From Sinotaia quadrata (Eukaryota > Mollusca > Gastropoda > Architaenioglossa > Viviparidae): a stretch of DNA of 64,000 bases. Positions 1-11,004 of the stretch are shown one piece after another. The notes under the pieces were generated by a model. That model made no database searches. It had not been told where the DNA came from and saw only the letters and a program-made list of their open reading frames with translations. Every line of letters begins with the position of its first letter. Position 1 is the stretch's first letter. The translations under genes and the position numbers were made by a program. Where the stretch lies: assembly GCA_028829895.1 (NCBI GenBank), contig CM054177.1:52573164-52637163 (forward strand), written 5' to 3'.

Positions 1-270
1 CATCTATTAAAACACAGTGTACTAATCACATCTATTAAAACACAGCTTACTGATCAAATCTATTAAAACACAGTTCATGGATCATATGTATTAAAACACA
101 GTTCATTGATCACATCTATTATAACACATTTTACTGATCACATCTATTAAAACACAATTTACTGATCACATCTATTAAAACACAATTTACTGATCACATC
201 TATTAAAACACAGTTAATTTGCTCACATTTATTTTTTTAAATTACTGCTTGCATCTATTAAAGCACACTT
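1..270. repeat. 28-bp minisatellite, cut by window start
   Basis: About eight copies of a 28-bp unit beginning CATCTATTAAAACACA, spaced 28 bp apart (for example at 141, 169 and 197), then diverged copies to about 270. The array runs off the left edge, so its full size is unknown. Confidence 0.93.
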
Positions 271-419
271 TACTTGTACGTGTTCACTACTGTTGCTTAG
301 TTCTACAGGAACAATTTATATGGCATCGCAGGTCAAAACAGTAACAACTTTGTTCAGCACATTTCTATAATGAAATATATTTTTCTTTTGGTGTAAAGCT
401 TGTTTTGTACATAATTATA

Positions 420-548
420 GTGACAAGATAAAATGTTTACGATTAGCAACAAATCAGCCTGTTTACATTAAGTGACAAGATAAACTAGGTTCCATTAACG
501 ACAAATCAGCCTGTTTACAATTAGTGACAAGATAGACTGGGTACAGTT
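420..548. repeat. 52-bp tandem repeat, ~2.4 copies
   Basis: TGACAAGATA recurs at 421, 473 and 525, with AAATCAGCCTGTTTAC between. This is a short, fairly diverged array. The flanks 270-420 and 548-1075 are unique AT-rich sequence. Confidence 0.8.
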
Positions 549-650
549 AAGTAAATTATAAGAAATTTCTGTACCTCTGATTTGGAAATTTAATACAATA
601 TGCTGCTATATGCTAAAATGAATTAACACAACAAATGGTCAGATAAACTG

Positions 651-666
651 TTATATAAAAGGCGCA
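651..666 (+). promoter_or_regulatory. TATA-box-like element
   Basis: TTATATAAAAGGCGC is a good match to a metazoan TATA box. The nearest ATG (681) opens a 60-codon Thr/His-rich frame of no recognised family. No initiator, exon or splice signal supports a transcript, so this may be chance in AT-rich DNA. Confidence 0.2.
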
Positions 667-1077
667 TTTAAACATAATTAATGTTATTCGGAAATACTAG
701 AGTTGCATTGAATCCAGGCGCCCATACCACACAGACCACACAATCCAGAGAGCCCACACATACTACACAGCCACACGAACCTACTCATACCCACAGCGCC
801 ACACACAATTCTAGGCAGTACATTCGCATCATGTACGCCAACACGAAAATCTTGTTTGTTTAGTACGACAGCAAACTCGGAACAAAAGTATATTTAGGCC
901 CGCCAATATATAGGCTTTTGAAAAACTGCGGCCACAGGGAGTAATTCATAGTGAATTATAGTTCTTTCTTTCCCTGTCGCTCTATGATTTTACAGCTAAT
1001 GTATAATGCAGTGTTTTGTGTCTGTCATTCTCGCGAATGTTTGTTACTTTTACAAGAGCAGTTCTCTTCTTCTTTCA

Positions 1078-1311
1078 CCCCACCACACAAGTCTACAACA
1101 GACTTCTCATTCACACCACCATACAAGTCTACAACAGACTTATTCACACCACCATACATGTCTACAACAGACTTCTCATTCACACCACCATACAAGTCTA
1201 CAACAGACTTCTCATTCACACCATCATAAATGTCTACAACAGACTTCTCATTCACACCACCATACATGTCTACAACAGACTTCTCATTCACCCCACCATA
1301 CAAGCACAAAC
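1078..1311. repeat. 36-bp minisatellite, ~6.5 copies
   Basis: The unit begins CTTCTCATTCACACCACCAT and includes GTCTACAACAGA. One copy is 33 bp. Because 36 and 33 are multiples of three, open frames of about 92 to 136 codons appear in all three forward frames and one reverse frame. These are repeat artefacts. Confidence 0.95.
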
Positions 1312-1514
1312 AAGCAAACGTAAGAATACACTGAATGAAACATGTATTATATGGCCTACAACAGACTTGTTAATGTTGGGTCGTCCATGTTTCTATAGAC
1401 ATTTCATATCTCATAGACATGACTGAAATAGTATTTACTATAAACGTTAACGTGTAGAATGCAAAATGCCGTGATATTTTACTCATCACACATTCTCATG
1501 AGGTATCATATAAT

Positions 1515-1826
1515 TTAACAAGCTAACGTTTTCACTATCAGCTATCAGATCATTTAACAACTTAACTTTGTCACTATTAGTTATAACGATCACTTAACAA
1601 CTTAACTTTGTCACTATCAGTTATAACGATCACTTAACAACTTAACTTTGTCACTATCAGTTATAACGATCACTTAACAACTTAACTTTGTCACTATCAG
1701 TTATAACGATCATTTAACAACTTAACTTTGTCACTATCAGTTATAACGATCACTTAACTTAACTTTGTCACTATCAGTTATAACGATCACTTAACATCTT
1801 AACTTTGTCACTATCAGTTATCAGAT
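1515..1826. repeat. 40-bp minisatellite, ~7.5 copies
   Basis: The unit contains CTTAACTTTGTCACTATCAG followed by TTATAACGATCACTTAACAA. Central copies are nearly identical and edge copies diverge (TCAGATCATTT). One copy lacks the CAA CTT segment near 1755. From 1440 to 1515 the sequence is unique. Confidence 0.95.
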
Positions 1827-2160
1827 CGTGAACGAACTGGTTTCCTTCTAAAATCAGTGGCCGTCATTTTAGTTTTCTTAATGCTCAGTTCGAGACTGTT
1901 GCAGAGGTAATAAACAAATCACAATTAAGTACAAAATAAACAGTTTATAATTAGATGCATACCGCATACTTGAAATCAAGAGATGGTTCGTTTCACTGCG
2001 TGTAAAAATATTTTCTTGAAGAATTTATTTTCTTGAGGAGGTAATCAAACTGTCAGTTTAGAAATACGCAGTTTTTGCATTATTTTCTTTAACTCTTCCA
2101 CCAGACACCATTCTGTTAAATAAAACCACTAACTGCGATTTTATGTATATGACGTTCTCT
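1826..2160. other. Unique AT-rich spacer
   Basis: No supported gene, splice-bounded exon or repeat was seen. The sequence is AT-rich with scattered poly-T runs. Confidence 0.6.
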
Positions 2161-3140
2161 TGTGTCACATCTTTTTGTTCTGTCCAAAATACCCTTGTTT
2201 CCACTTTAGTTTAATTAGATCACACACCCCTTTGTTATGTCAAAATACCCTTGTTTCCACTTTAGTTTAATTAGATCACACACCCCTTTGTTATGTCAAA
2301 ATACCTTTGTGTTTCCACTTTACTTATATTAGATCACACACCCCTTTGTTATGTCAAAATACCCTTGTGTTTCCATTTTAGTTTTATTTAGATCACACCC
2401 ATTTGCTCTCTCAAAATATACCCGTGTTTTATTTAGATCACCCCCGTGTTCTGTCTGAAAATGCCATTGTTTCTCTCCTTTTAGTTTTATTTGCTTAGTT
2501 GCTTACTTCCTTGGATTCCTCGTGGAACAAAGGGCCTCGACAACAGTTCTCCAGCACTCTATTCTGGGCAACCTTTTTTAGTTCACCCCTCGACAGGTTG
2601 CAGCTCTTCATTTCCTCTTCACAGGATCGTCACCGGTGGTCTTAGGGCGACCGACCTGTCTCTTTCCCCGGGGGTTCCATTGCAAAACCTGCCGGGTGAT
2701 GTCTAGTGGGGGGTTCCGCAGGGTGTGTCCTATTCATCGCCATTTCCGCCTGGCAATCTGCTGATTGATGGGATCTTGGTTTGTCTGCTACCACAAATCG
2801 GTGTTCTTTAGTTTGTCTATCCACCTGATCTTATGTTGCGAAGACAGCCATTGACGAATACTTTGAGCTTTTATTTAGATCCCCCTTTGTTCTGTCAAAA
2901 GTACCCTTGTGCTTCCCCTTTAGTTTTATTTAGATCAGTCCCACTTTATTCTGCCAAAGAAAACAACCCTTGTTTCCCCTTTAGTTTTATTTAGATCAGT
3001 CCCACTTTATTCTGCCAAAGAAAACAACCCTTGTTTCCCTTTTAGTTTTATTTAGATTAACTCTCTTTGTTCTTTGTGTTCCTCCCTTAGTTTTATTTAG
3101 ATCAAATACCCTCCCTTTGTTCTGTCAGAAAACACTCCTC
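2160..3140. repeat. ~56-60-bp minisatellite split by a LINE fragment
   Basis: The unit carries CCCTTGTTTCCACTTTAGTT, TTTAGATCACACACCCC and TTTGTTATGTCAAAATA. Copies occupy 2160-2490 and resume at 2868-3140, with the retrotransposon fragment at 2493-2868 between them. The array therefore predates the insertion. Right-hand copies are more diverged (TTCTGCCAAAGAAAACAACC). Confidence 0.9.
2493..2868 (-). mobile_element. 5'-truncated LINE fragment (ORF2 C-terminus), copy 1
   Basis: On the minus strand this encodes the extreme C-terminus of a non-LTR retrotransposon ORF2, downstream of the reverse transcriptase domain. Recognisable stretches are WRWIGHTLR-like, WNPRGK, and GRPKTT followed by a basic/acidic tail. 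The frame is broken by shifts, so it is a dead copy. The 3' end after the coding remnant has a short TAAG/TAAGCAAC-like tail, as many LINEs do. It lies inside the 2160-3140 minisatellite. It is closely similar to the copy at 31501-31870, and both stop at almost the same 5' point. The forward frame at 2491-2706 is an antisense shadow. The clade is not assigned. Confidence 0.85.
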
Positions 3141-4015
3141 CTTTCGTTGCTTCTTTTCTTCTACACACCATCGCACTTCAGAACTTTCACGTCAAACGCT
3201 AGTCACTTGAAATGTTATGTCACATTTAACCCGAAAATACTTTTAAGTAAAAATGCTACATTTTTAAACATTTAGTCTTTTTAGTACACAAATGAAACAT
3301 GAATTTTATAGTTATAATAGCTATAGAGTACTTGGTTGTAGGCAATGGATTTTTGTTATGCCAGCAATGAGAATACCAAAGTGTATACAAACACATTGTC
3401 AGAAATAAAAACATAAAATTAAAACTGTTTTCTTGTTTGTTGTGTTATTAATTATATTTCTGTAGAGAAAATATCAAACATTTATATGTGAACACATCTC
3501 TTGACATGTTTGGAGAAGTAAATTATGGACAGCTATCCCAGTGGTAACATTAGGGACACTAGAGAACGTTCAATGTAGTAGTTCTGATAATGAATATAAT
3601 CTATTAAACTATACTACAAGAGAAAGCATCTGTTAGTAGTGTTCATAAATCAATCCTGTAACAAAAATGCTAACAAATCCCTAAGTTCAACTTTTTCCCC
3701 AAATAAAAGCGAAAGTATTTTCATAAGAATGTGCGAGGAACGAAAAGAAAATTCTATAGCCGAATATTTTCTCTCCCACGAGAGACTGAAGTGAATGCTA
3801 AGCAAGTGAACATATCCGCCGACTGTCTTTCTCTATGACGTCAGTGAGCTCAATGGTCACATTAACCGACATCTTATTTCTTTCATGTTCCTTTTCGAGC
3901 GACAAATAGGAATACAAAAAATGCCTTAAGTTTTTGCAGGAAAAAAACATACACCCAATAACAAGGAAACAAAGAGATAGGTACACACAAACATCTAGGT
4001 ATATATATATACTAA
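3140..4015. other. Unique AT-rich stretch, no gene seen
   Basis: AT-rich with no tandem array. The only open frame, 3798-3986 minus (62 codons), has no recognisable domain and no splice context. Confidence 0.6.
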
Positions 4016-4019
4016 GAAA

Positions 4020-4154
4020 CAGTGCGAAATAAATAGACAGACGGACAGACAGAAAGATGGATTAATGGATAAGATGGATGGATGGATGGATGGAAGGATA
4101 GGTAGGTAGATAGATTAGATTAGATTAGATAGATAGATAGATAGATCGATAGAC

Positions 4155-4210
<56 letters not shown>

Positions 4211-4215
4211 TCGAT
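4020..4215. repeat. GATA/GGAT/GACA compound microsatellite
   Basis: Tetranucleotides in succession: GACA-like at 4035-4055, GGAT at 4070-4095, then GATA/AGATT to 4212 with one GATC and one GACA interruption. The reverse-strand [15 protein letters not shown] frame is produced by the repeat. Confidence 0.95.
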
Positions 4216-4449
4216 AGATATACTTGAAAATATCCTGCATGTAGCACATTTGAATAGTCTAGGCTCACTATATAGTAGAAAATCATGATAATTACATTTT
4301 ATGCAGAAAAGTAAACTAATGAATCTAACTAGCATGCCACCATTTATAGCGTTATTGTCAATATAATACACAACTGATTTAAATAAATATAATCTTAATT
4401 TGTTTAATGAAACCGAATTAAAATTACTCTTACTTCACGTATTTTTGTT

Positions 4450-4790
4450 GGCTCGTGACGACTATAGGGCTAAGTACTCATATATATTTATGTAGCAAGG
4501 TTTTCTTCTCTAGTTCTCATGGATCTGTTTTGTGTTTTTTCTCGGAATATCCTGATATTCATTGTATGCTTCCAGACCTTGATCAAGTCAGTGCTTCTCG
4601 CCAGATTGGATCTCATGTTGACACCGGCAAAATGAAGTCTTTTGCTGCTAGAACGATTTCCGACAGCTACTACCAGGCCCATGGGCCAAATGTGTTGACA
4701 TAAATGAAAGCCCAAGGACCACACTGGACAATTCATGGAGGAGCATTAATCCAATAAGTGAGCTGCAAGGGTGGTGGTGGTGGTGGTGAG
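4450..4790. other. Unrecognised higher-complexity segment
   Basis: This segment is richer in GC than its surroundings and has 82-codon open frames on both strands (4455-4703 plus, 4488-4736 minus), followed by a GGT run near 4771. The composition suggests an old mobile-element remnant or an unrecognised exon. No family motif, splice-site pair or terminal repeat was found. No function is assigned. Confidence 0.25.
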
Positions 4791-5690
4791 ATGAAAAGGG
4801 AAAGGGAGAACTAGCGAAAGATCTGTTTACGAAAGATCATGTCGACCAGGCGAAAGCGGGATTTCGGTTGATACCCGAGACAAAAATGAACTGACACTTT
4901 TTGCATGACAGTCGGATAAAATCGGAAAAGGGGTGGAAATGTCTGATAGTGTTACTTTGCGACTCCAGTGAATGGCGCATGTTAAAATACACTGAGGCGA
5001 GGAAAGGGGTAAAAAGAATGAAATGACAGTTGAAATTAAAATGTTTGGATTGAAAAATACAAGTACTTTCTCTAAAGTAAATATATTTTCACTTTCATCC
5101 TGATTTCAATTTTTAGTATTATTTTTTTATAATATAAAATTAAAAGACGTGGATACAAAATTCTCACCTGCTTTTGTCTTCGATTTAGTAATTATAAAAT
5201 GGATTTTGTAGAAAGTCTTTCAACTTTAGAGTGATTTTTTTTTTAAGGCGTGCTTTTCTTTCGACAACATTGCTGGGATGATGCTCCAATAACACATTCC
5301 AAACATTCCATAAAAGAATGTAAAATTTATCTCCCCTTCCACCTCACTTGTAACTACGGAATATAAATGAATAGAGTAATAAAATTTCAATTTATTAGAA
5401 AACAGATAAACGACATAAAAGTTATAGACGAGATGAATTTTTTCTACAGTTCACTAGACTACTATTATTAGCAAATAGAGTGTACTTGTTAGCATTGCAT
5501 TAATCAGACGCGCGCGGGCAGATAATTACCTTAATGACGTTTCTTAATTGAATAGTTATTCGCTATTAGCATTCATTTGCTCTTGGTCCGTGAAGATGTC
5601 ATGACTAATTTATCGAACACCTACGAACATTTTGAGCGAAATAACCAAAGAAGACTTACCGAGCAGGCATCTAGCGAAGTAATTATGCAA
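4790..5690. other. Unique AT-rich stretch, no gene seen
   Basis: No repeat array and no splice-bounded open frame. A short GC patch (GACGCGCGCGGGC near 5508) stands alone. Confidence 0.55.
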
Positions 5691-5692
5691 AG

Positions 5693-5830
5693 TGACTTAA
5701 AACACGATAATCAACAAAATGAATTAAAACATGATAATCAACTAAATGACTGAAAATATAATAATAAGTAAATGACTTAAAACCTGATAATCAACAAAAT
5801 AACTTAAAATATAATAATCACAAATAGTTT
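5693..5830. repeat. ~28-bp diverged minisatellite
   Basis: The motif GACTTAAAACACGATAATCA, followed by ACAAAAT or ACTAAAT, recurs about five times with substitutions. Confidence 0.8.
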
Positions 5831-6270
5831 TAGTAATGAAACACATTCGTAGAGAAGTGTTTAACAGACTCATTTGACCAAGGCTTGAAATTTACTGACA
5901 GAACCTTAAAACATTTCTTATTGGACCTTAAGTACTTTATTCCCAAATTTCCAAATTATGGGGCTTCAAGATCAAAATCCTATGTCCAAAATGACGAGGC
6001 ATACAGTGTCCGCTGATTTATCTAAAAGTCATTTGAATTTCATGAACTTAATTTGTATATAGTATCTGTTTGATTTTATAATTAAAACGAATTAGTCGAG
6101 AAAGATAAACAAAGTGAAAAATATGAAACTTTTTGCAAATCAGAACAATGTACACCTATTAGAAATTAGTTATAAAAAGAAAATCCTAAATATACTATTG
6201 ACACTTCTATGTTTGCCTGCGTCTACTAAAGCCTATATGTTGTACATATTATAATATCTACATTGGACTA
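5830..6270. other. Unique AT-rich spacer
   Basis: Nothing supportable was seen. There is no open frame of note and no repeat. Confidence 0.55.
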
Positions 6271-6274
6271 TGAA

Positions 6275-6490
6275 ATAAACTAATATAAATTTAAAGCAGG
6301 CCTACTTGTAGTAAGCATTATAATACATAGAAATTTAAAGCAGGCCTACTTGTAGTAAGCATTATAACAAATACATTGGGGCTATTTAATATATAAATAA
6401 AAATTTAAAGCAGGCCTACTTGTAGTAAGCATTATAATACCTACAGTGAACGATGTGATAAATATAAATTTAAATCAGACCTACTTGTAT
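6275..6490. repeat. Irregular repeat with 37-bp core, ~4 copies
   Basis: The core starting AAATTTAAAGCAGGCCTACT, followed by TGTAGTAAGCATTATAA, occurs at about 6288, 6330 and 6401, plus a diverged copy at 6466. Spacing varies because the AT-rich linkers differ. Confidence 0.85.
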
Positions 6491-6540
6491 TGAGTGCTAG
6501 AATGTAAGTATTTTATTATTTTCATTTCGTGCTAGAAAGC

Positions 6541-7138
6541 AATGCTTTAGACTATATACATTAAAGTAGACTTACGTGTGAACTAGTGGTATGATATGCC
6601 AAGACAAGTCAGAAGGGCTAACCTTTAGACTATATACATTCAAGTAGACTTACGTGTGAACTAGTGGTATGATATGCAAAGACAAGTCAGAAGGGCTAAC
6701 CTTTAGACTATATACATTCAAGTAGACTTACTTGTGAACTAGTGGTATGATATGCCAAGACAAGTCAGAAGGGCTAACCTTTAGACTATATACATTCAAG
6801 TAGACTTACTAGTGGTATGATATGCCAAGACAAGTCAGAAGGGCTAACCTTTAGACTATATACATTCAAGTAGACTTACTAGTGGTATGATATGCCAAGA
6901 CAAGTCAGAAGGGCTAACCTTTAGACTATATACATTCAAGTAGACTTACTAGTGGTATGATATGCAAAGACAAGTCAGAAGGGCTAACCTTTAGACTATA
7001 TACATTCAAGTAGACTTACTAGTGGTATGATATGCAAAGACAAGTCAGAAGGGCTAACCTTTAGACTATATACATTCAAGTAGACTTACCAGTGGTATGA
7101 TATGCAAAGACAAGTCAGAAGGGCTAACCTTTAGACTA
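6541..7138. repeat. 78/70-bp minisatellite, ~8 copies
   Basis: The unit begins CTTTAGACTATATACATTCA and ends CAAGTCAGAAGGGCTAAC. The left copies are 78 bp and include an 8-bp GTGTGAA-type segment before CTAGTGG. Copies from about 6780 onward lack it and are 70 bp. A further substitution, GCCAAG versus GCAAAG, marks subgroups. Confidence 0.95.
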
Positions 7139-7421
7139 GCAGCAATGTTTAAGATATTTTTTGTGGGGAGGGGAATATGTAGATATAGACATAGAGATAC
7201 GTAAGAAATATTTAATCAATGCACACGAAAAAGGTCATTTAATATTGACTGGCACAGTTGCAATCTTGACGATAGTTCTCAGAAATAAGCCTAAATTCTC
7301 TGAAAATCAAGCTTTTCAAAAAGCGGGCTTTCATTTCAAACACTTCTTGTATTGTAGTTTTATTTATTGCTGCTTCAGTCATCATAGGGCTTATCTTCTC
7401 TTACCTTCCTGTTTGGAACAG

Positions 7422-7538
7422 CCTCCAACTCACGCCCCACTTACAGCTCAAATCTGGGCAAACGAACGCCAGATCAATGGAGAATTGCACCCTGCAATGT
7501 TACTGGAGATCGAAAGAGAGCGAAAAGCAAAGGAACTG
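7422..7538 (+). CDS. Candidate internal coding exon, product unknown
   Basis: A pyrimidine-rich tract at 7390-7415 runs into GGAACAG at 7421, a credible splice acceptor. The following 117 bp read without a stop in phase 0 as 39 residues. The peptide is rich in charged residues and ends in a helical, coiled-coil-like segment (HPAMLLEIERERKAKEL). A possible donor, CTG|GTTCGT at 7539, is weaker than consensus and would also give phase 0. The frame is higher in GC than the flanks. It remains open through the minisatellite that follows, to 7736, adding 12-residue repeats, which I take as accidental. The gene family is not recognised. It might be one exon of a large scaffold-type protein, or a chance open frame. 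Confidence 0.4.
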
Positions 7539-7545
7539 GTTCGTT

Positions 7546-8060
7546 TTCATTCTGAAGGACTGACAGGAGAAAATGTACTAGCTCATTCTGAAGGACTGAC
7601 AGGAGAAAATGTACTAGCTCATTCTGAAGGACTGACAGGAGAAAATGTACTAGCTCATTCTGAAGGACTGACAGGAGAAAATGTACTAGCTCATTCTAAA
7701 GGACTGACAGGGGGAAAATGTACTAGCTCATTCTAAAGGATTGATAGGGGGGAAATGTACTAGCTCATTCTAAAGGATTGATAGGGGAAATGATTTCGTT
7801 TCTTTCTGACTGACATACAGGACAGATTCGTTGCTTTCTGAAGGATTGTTAGTGAAATGGTGTGACTGATTGACTGATATAGGAAAATGATTATGTTTTC
7901 GTTCTGAAGGAATTATTGAGAAAAGTGCTTTGTTTCTGCTCTAATGACTGAGATGGGGAAATGGTCTCGTTTTCGTTCTGAACAACTAAAATTGAGTTGT
8001 TTTCGTTCGGAAGGGACAGGAATGAGAAAGATGCTTGGTTTTCATTCTAAAACGCTAATA
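7546..8060. repeat. 36-bp minisatellite grading into diverged copies
   Basis: The unit CATTCTGAAGGACTGACAGG plus AGAAAATGTACTAGCT occurs about seven times, with variants GGGGGAAAATG after 7700. Degenerate relatives (TTTCGTTCTGAAGGA) follow to about 8060. It begins 8 bp after the possible donor of the candidate exon at 7422-7538. Confidence 0.93.
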
Positions 8061-8094
8061 AAGTTCTGTGCTATAGTGTTCTCACTCCAGGAAT

Positions 8095-8460
8095 TCGCTT
8101 GACTTAAGATTCTTGTTGTATTTACAAAATGTTTTAAATAATCTCTTGACTTACAATTCTTGTATTTACAATGTGCTTTAAATATTTTTTTACTACAATT
8201 CTGGTTGTATTTACAACGTGTTATAAATAATCTCTTGACTTACAATTCTAGTTGTATTTATAATGTACAATAGTTATCACCTGACTTAATTCTAGTTGTA
8301 TTTACAATGTGCTATATAAGTTATCGCTTGACTTTATTCTACTTGTATTTACAATGTGCTTTATGTAATCTTTTGACTTACAATTTTAATATCATTTACA
8401 ATTTGAGAGATTTGCTTGACTTCAATTTATAATTGTATTTACAGAGCGCTAAAAGTAAAT
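8095..8460. repeat. ~50-60-bp diverged minisatellite
   Basis: CTTGACTTACAATTCTAGTT followed by GTATTTACAATGTGCTTTA recurs about six times with many substitutions and variable spacing. Confidence 0.85.
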
Positions 8461-8825
8461 AATAATAATGAGATCAAGGGAAATAATATATTCCTTCAAC
8501 GTAAATATTTTCTTCCTTAGAGTTTGTCTTTCTTTAATTTAATTTTAAGTAACTTAGTATACTCAATTTACTTTTAATTTATTTATGCATACTTTTGTAA
8601 GTTTCAGGAGAGATTTTTTTGGTGCTAAATTCAGAATAATAAAATAGGTAATAAAATCCAAGTCATTTTATTTGATAGAGTTCAAATAAATGTTAGCAAC
8701 TCACTTTCATTTCATGTTATTTGAAGAGTTTCTTTGATTTCGTCAATAGCTCCATTGATCCCATTATGAGCGGCACGCATTAAACATTTCATTACACATG
8801 AAAACATTGTATGTGATCCCATTAA
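8460..8825. other. Unique AT-rich spacer
   Basis: No supported feature was found. The sequence is strongly AT-rich. Confidence 0.55.

Positions 8826-8890
<65 letters not shown>
8826..8890. repeat. (AC)n microsatellite
   Basis: About 32 uninterrupted AC dinucleotides, then CACACTTACATACACA-type imperfect repeats to 8930. Confidence 0.98.
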
Positions 8891-8891
<1 letters not shown>

Positions 8892-9017
8892 ACACACTTA
8901 CATACACAAACACTGCATACACACAAACATATCTTGCATAGTTTATAAGCGTGACCCGTTTAAGACATACGTTATGTATTTGTACAGATTGTTTATTTGA
9001 CACCAATCGCATCGAAA

Positions 9018-9095
9018 GTGGTCAATACATTAAATATTTGACATCAATAAGGTACAAGGGTCAATACCTTACATATTTGACCTCATTTGGACAAA
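9018..9095. repeat. ~39-bp duplication, ~2 copies
   Basis: GTCAATACATTAAATATTTGAC and GTCAATACCTTACATATTTGAC form a short imperfect duplication. Confidence 0.7.
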
Positions 9096-9276
9096 CATCA
9101 AACATAAACCTCATTACGTCTTACAGCATGAGTAAATTATTAACGTATAGTAGATTTATTTCATGTGAGAAACATTTTCGGAAATTTATTAAGTAATTTG
9201 ATTGAATGACTAAAATTGAAGTAGTTTTATTAGAAAAGTGTTTTAATAATAATTTTGATGTCGTTGAATGACTGGC

Positions 9277-9325
9277 AACTGTGGCATAAAGCACGCGCTT
9301 GAATAGCGTCGATTCAGCTCCTTCA
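9277..9325 (+). other. Weak tRNA-like (SINE-head) segment
   Basis: GTGGCATAAAGCACGCG resembles an RNA polymerase III A box as found in tRNA-derived SINE heads. GATTCAGCTCC some 25 bp later is a poor B-box match. It directly abuts the 24-bp array at 9331. It cannot fold as an intact tRNA and could be chance. Confidence 0.25.
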
Positions 9326-9330
9326 ACCTG

Positions 9331-9486
9331 TAAGTCATAAGGCCCAGTGTTCAGTAAGTCATAAGGCCCAGTGTTCAGTAAGTCATAAGGCCCAGTGTTC
9401 AGTAAGTCATAAGGCCCAGTGTTCAGTAAGTCATAAGGCCCAGTGTTCAGTAAGTCATAAGGCCCAGTGTTCAGTAAGTCATGCCT
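9331..9486. repeat. 24-bp minisatellite, 6 full copies
   Basis: The unit TAAGTCATAAGGCCCAGTGT plus TCAG is perfectly repeated at 9331, 9355, 9379 and so on to 9474, with a partial seventh copy. On the minus strand it gives an 8-residue periodic peptide inside a 178-codon open frame (9121-9657), which is a repeat artefact. Confidence 0.97.
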
Positions 9487-9499
9487 GTTGAACACCCTC

Positions 9500-10085
9500 A
9501 GGATCCAAACATTGAACCCAGCATGAAATTTTAACACATGAAATTCCAAACGTGGAAACACGAACGTGAAATTCCAAACGTGAAACCCGCTCTGAAATGA
9601 TAATTGTTCAATTCCATGAGCAACAATTCTATTAATTTTATTTGCCGATCCATACATATGGCATAGACAATAGAGTAGCCTATTTACAAATCAACCTTTT
9701 AATCATATTTTACAATGAAAGGTAAAATATGAAAATGAAAAGATATAATTCAAATCCTGCACATGCGTGTTACAATTATAATAAAATATATTACAAGCAA
9801 AGTGGATTAAATCATCACATACAAAATACTTTGACGCACACAGCGTTTCACAATTGTCAATTTAGTTAGCTTTTCAAAGAAGATAAATTAATGTTCCACA
9901 ATGTCTTTATGAATCCAGCAATTGTTTAGAGTTACAAATATGTATTAATCTAGTCACTTTATTTAATTTGTGGCCACACATTAGGAAAAATAGCAATAAT
10001 ACAATTCAATCACAATAGATATGCAAAAATCACACAGCAATATTCTTAATAAAATACAGTTTATAATACTAGGAAGTCGTTTTAC
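9500..10085. other. Unique AT-rich stretch
   Basis: Apart from a short internal duplication of GAAATTCCAAACGTG at 9540-9590, nothing was recognised. Confidence 0.5.
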
Positions 10086-10440
10086 CTTGTTCTGAATGTA
10101 AACGGGTTTTCTCGATTCACGGAATAAATATGGCAGCCTCTCTGGAATGTCTTAGGCGCAGTTCCTTCATGGATGCGGGCTATAACCCGGTTCACGTTAT
10201 ATAAAGGTATCTATGAATTATGGCGGGAAATCTATCGGTCAAGCATCAGGCTTGGACAACGACTCATTATCTGCTATTGTTCGTGCATGTTATATAATAC
10301 ATGCGCACCCTACTGCGAGTAGGTCGTCTGCAGCGCAACGCGTCAGGCGCATGATGATTACATCACCGTTCGCGATGCCTGTGCCCCAAATCTCGGCTAT
10401 CAATAGGAACGAACCTTCAAAGCTTAACATAACAAAATAA
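10085..10440. other. GC-richer unique island with TATA-like motif
   Basis: This island is markedly richer in G+C and CpG (GCAGCGCAACGCGTCAGGCGC) than its surroundings. GTTATATAAAGG at 10195-10206 sits 8 bp before an ATG opening a 75-codon frame (10213-10440). It could be a promoter/first exon or a mobile-element remnant. No splice donor, domain or terminal repeat supports a choice. Confidence 0.25.
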
Positions 10441-10788
10441 TTATTAGATAGGAGGTCAAGTATAATTTGTCCTTCGTTACAACTGATAACTCTAAATTGT
10501 ATATTTTTGACGCTTTGTAAACTACATTTGTGTATTTCCATATCGTACTGAACTGGGCTTTGTAAAATATTGGTTCCTATATCTGGACCTTAATATTGTA
10601 TGCTTGATATTTTGTAAATTAGTTGTATGTATTACCACAACCTGTTAATCTGTGCTTTGTAAAATAGAAACCTTTTATTCCTATTGCTTAATACTGTTAG
10701 AAGAGCCGTTAAATGACTGTTTGTATTGCTACATCCTAACACTGGACTTGGGGTAGCTGTTGTTACCCTGTACATTGTACTACTATGC

Positions 10789-10950
10789 ATTATTTAATAT
10801 CCCTTCTTTGTACAAATAAGACATATTATTGTTCAACTAGTATTTAATATCCCTTCATTGTACAAATAAGACATATTATTGTTCAACTAGTATTTAATAT
10901 CCCTTCATTGTACAAATAAGACATATTATTGTTCAACTAGTATTTAATTT
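10789..10950. repeat. 50-bp minisatellite, 3.3 copies
   Basis: The unit TATTTAATATCCCTTCATTG, followed by TACAAATAAGACATATTATT and GTTCAACTAG, is almost identical in three copies. From 10440 to 10789 are more diverged stretches sharing TTTGTAAAAT. Confidence 0.95.
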
Positions 10951-11004
10951 CAATTGATTTGTAAAACCAGACTATTATTACAGAGTAAATATCTGATTCC
11001 TGTG

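Noticed and set aside
2491..2706. Plus-strand frame over LINE copy 1 (and the equivalents at 31500-31819)
   Set aside because: The real coding sense is the minus strand, where LINE ORF2 C-terminal motifs are readable. The plus frames are antisense shadows.
9277..9325. Functional tRNA gene
   Set aside because: Only an A-box-like segment is credible. No cloverleaf can be formed.
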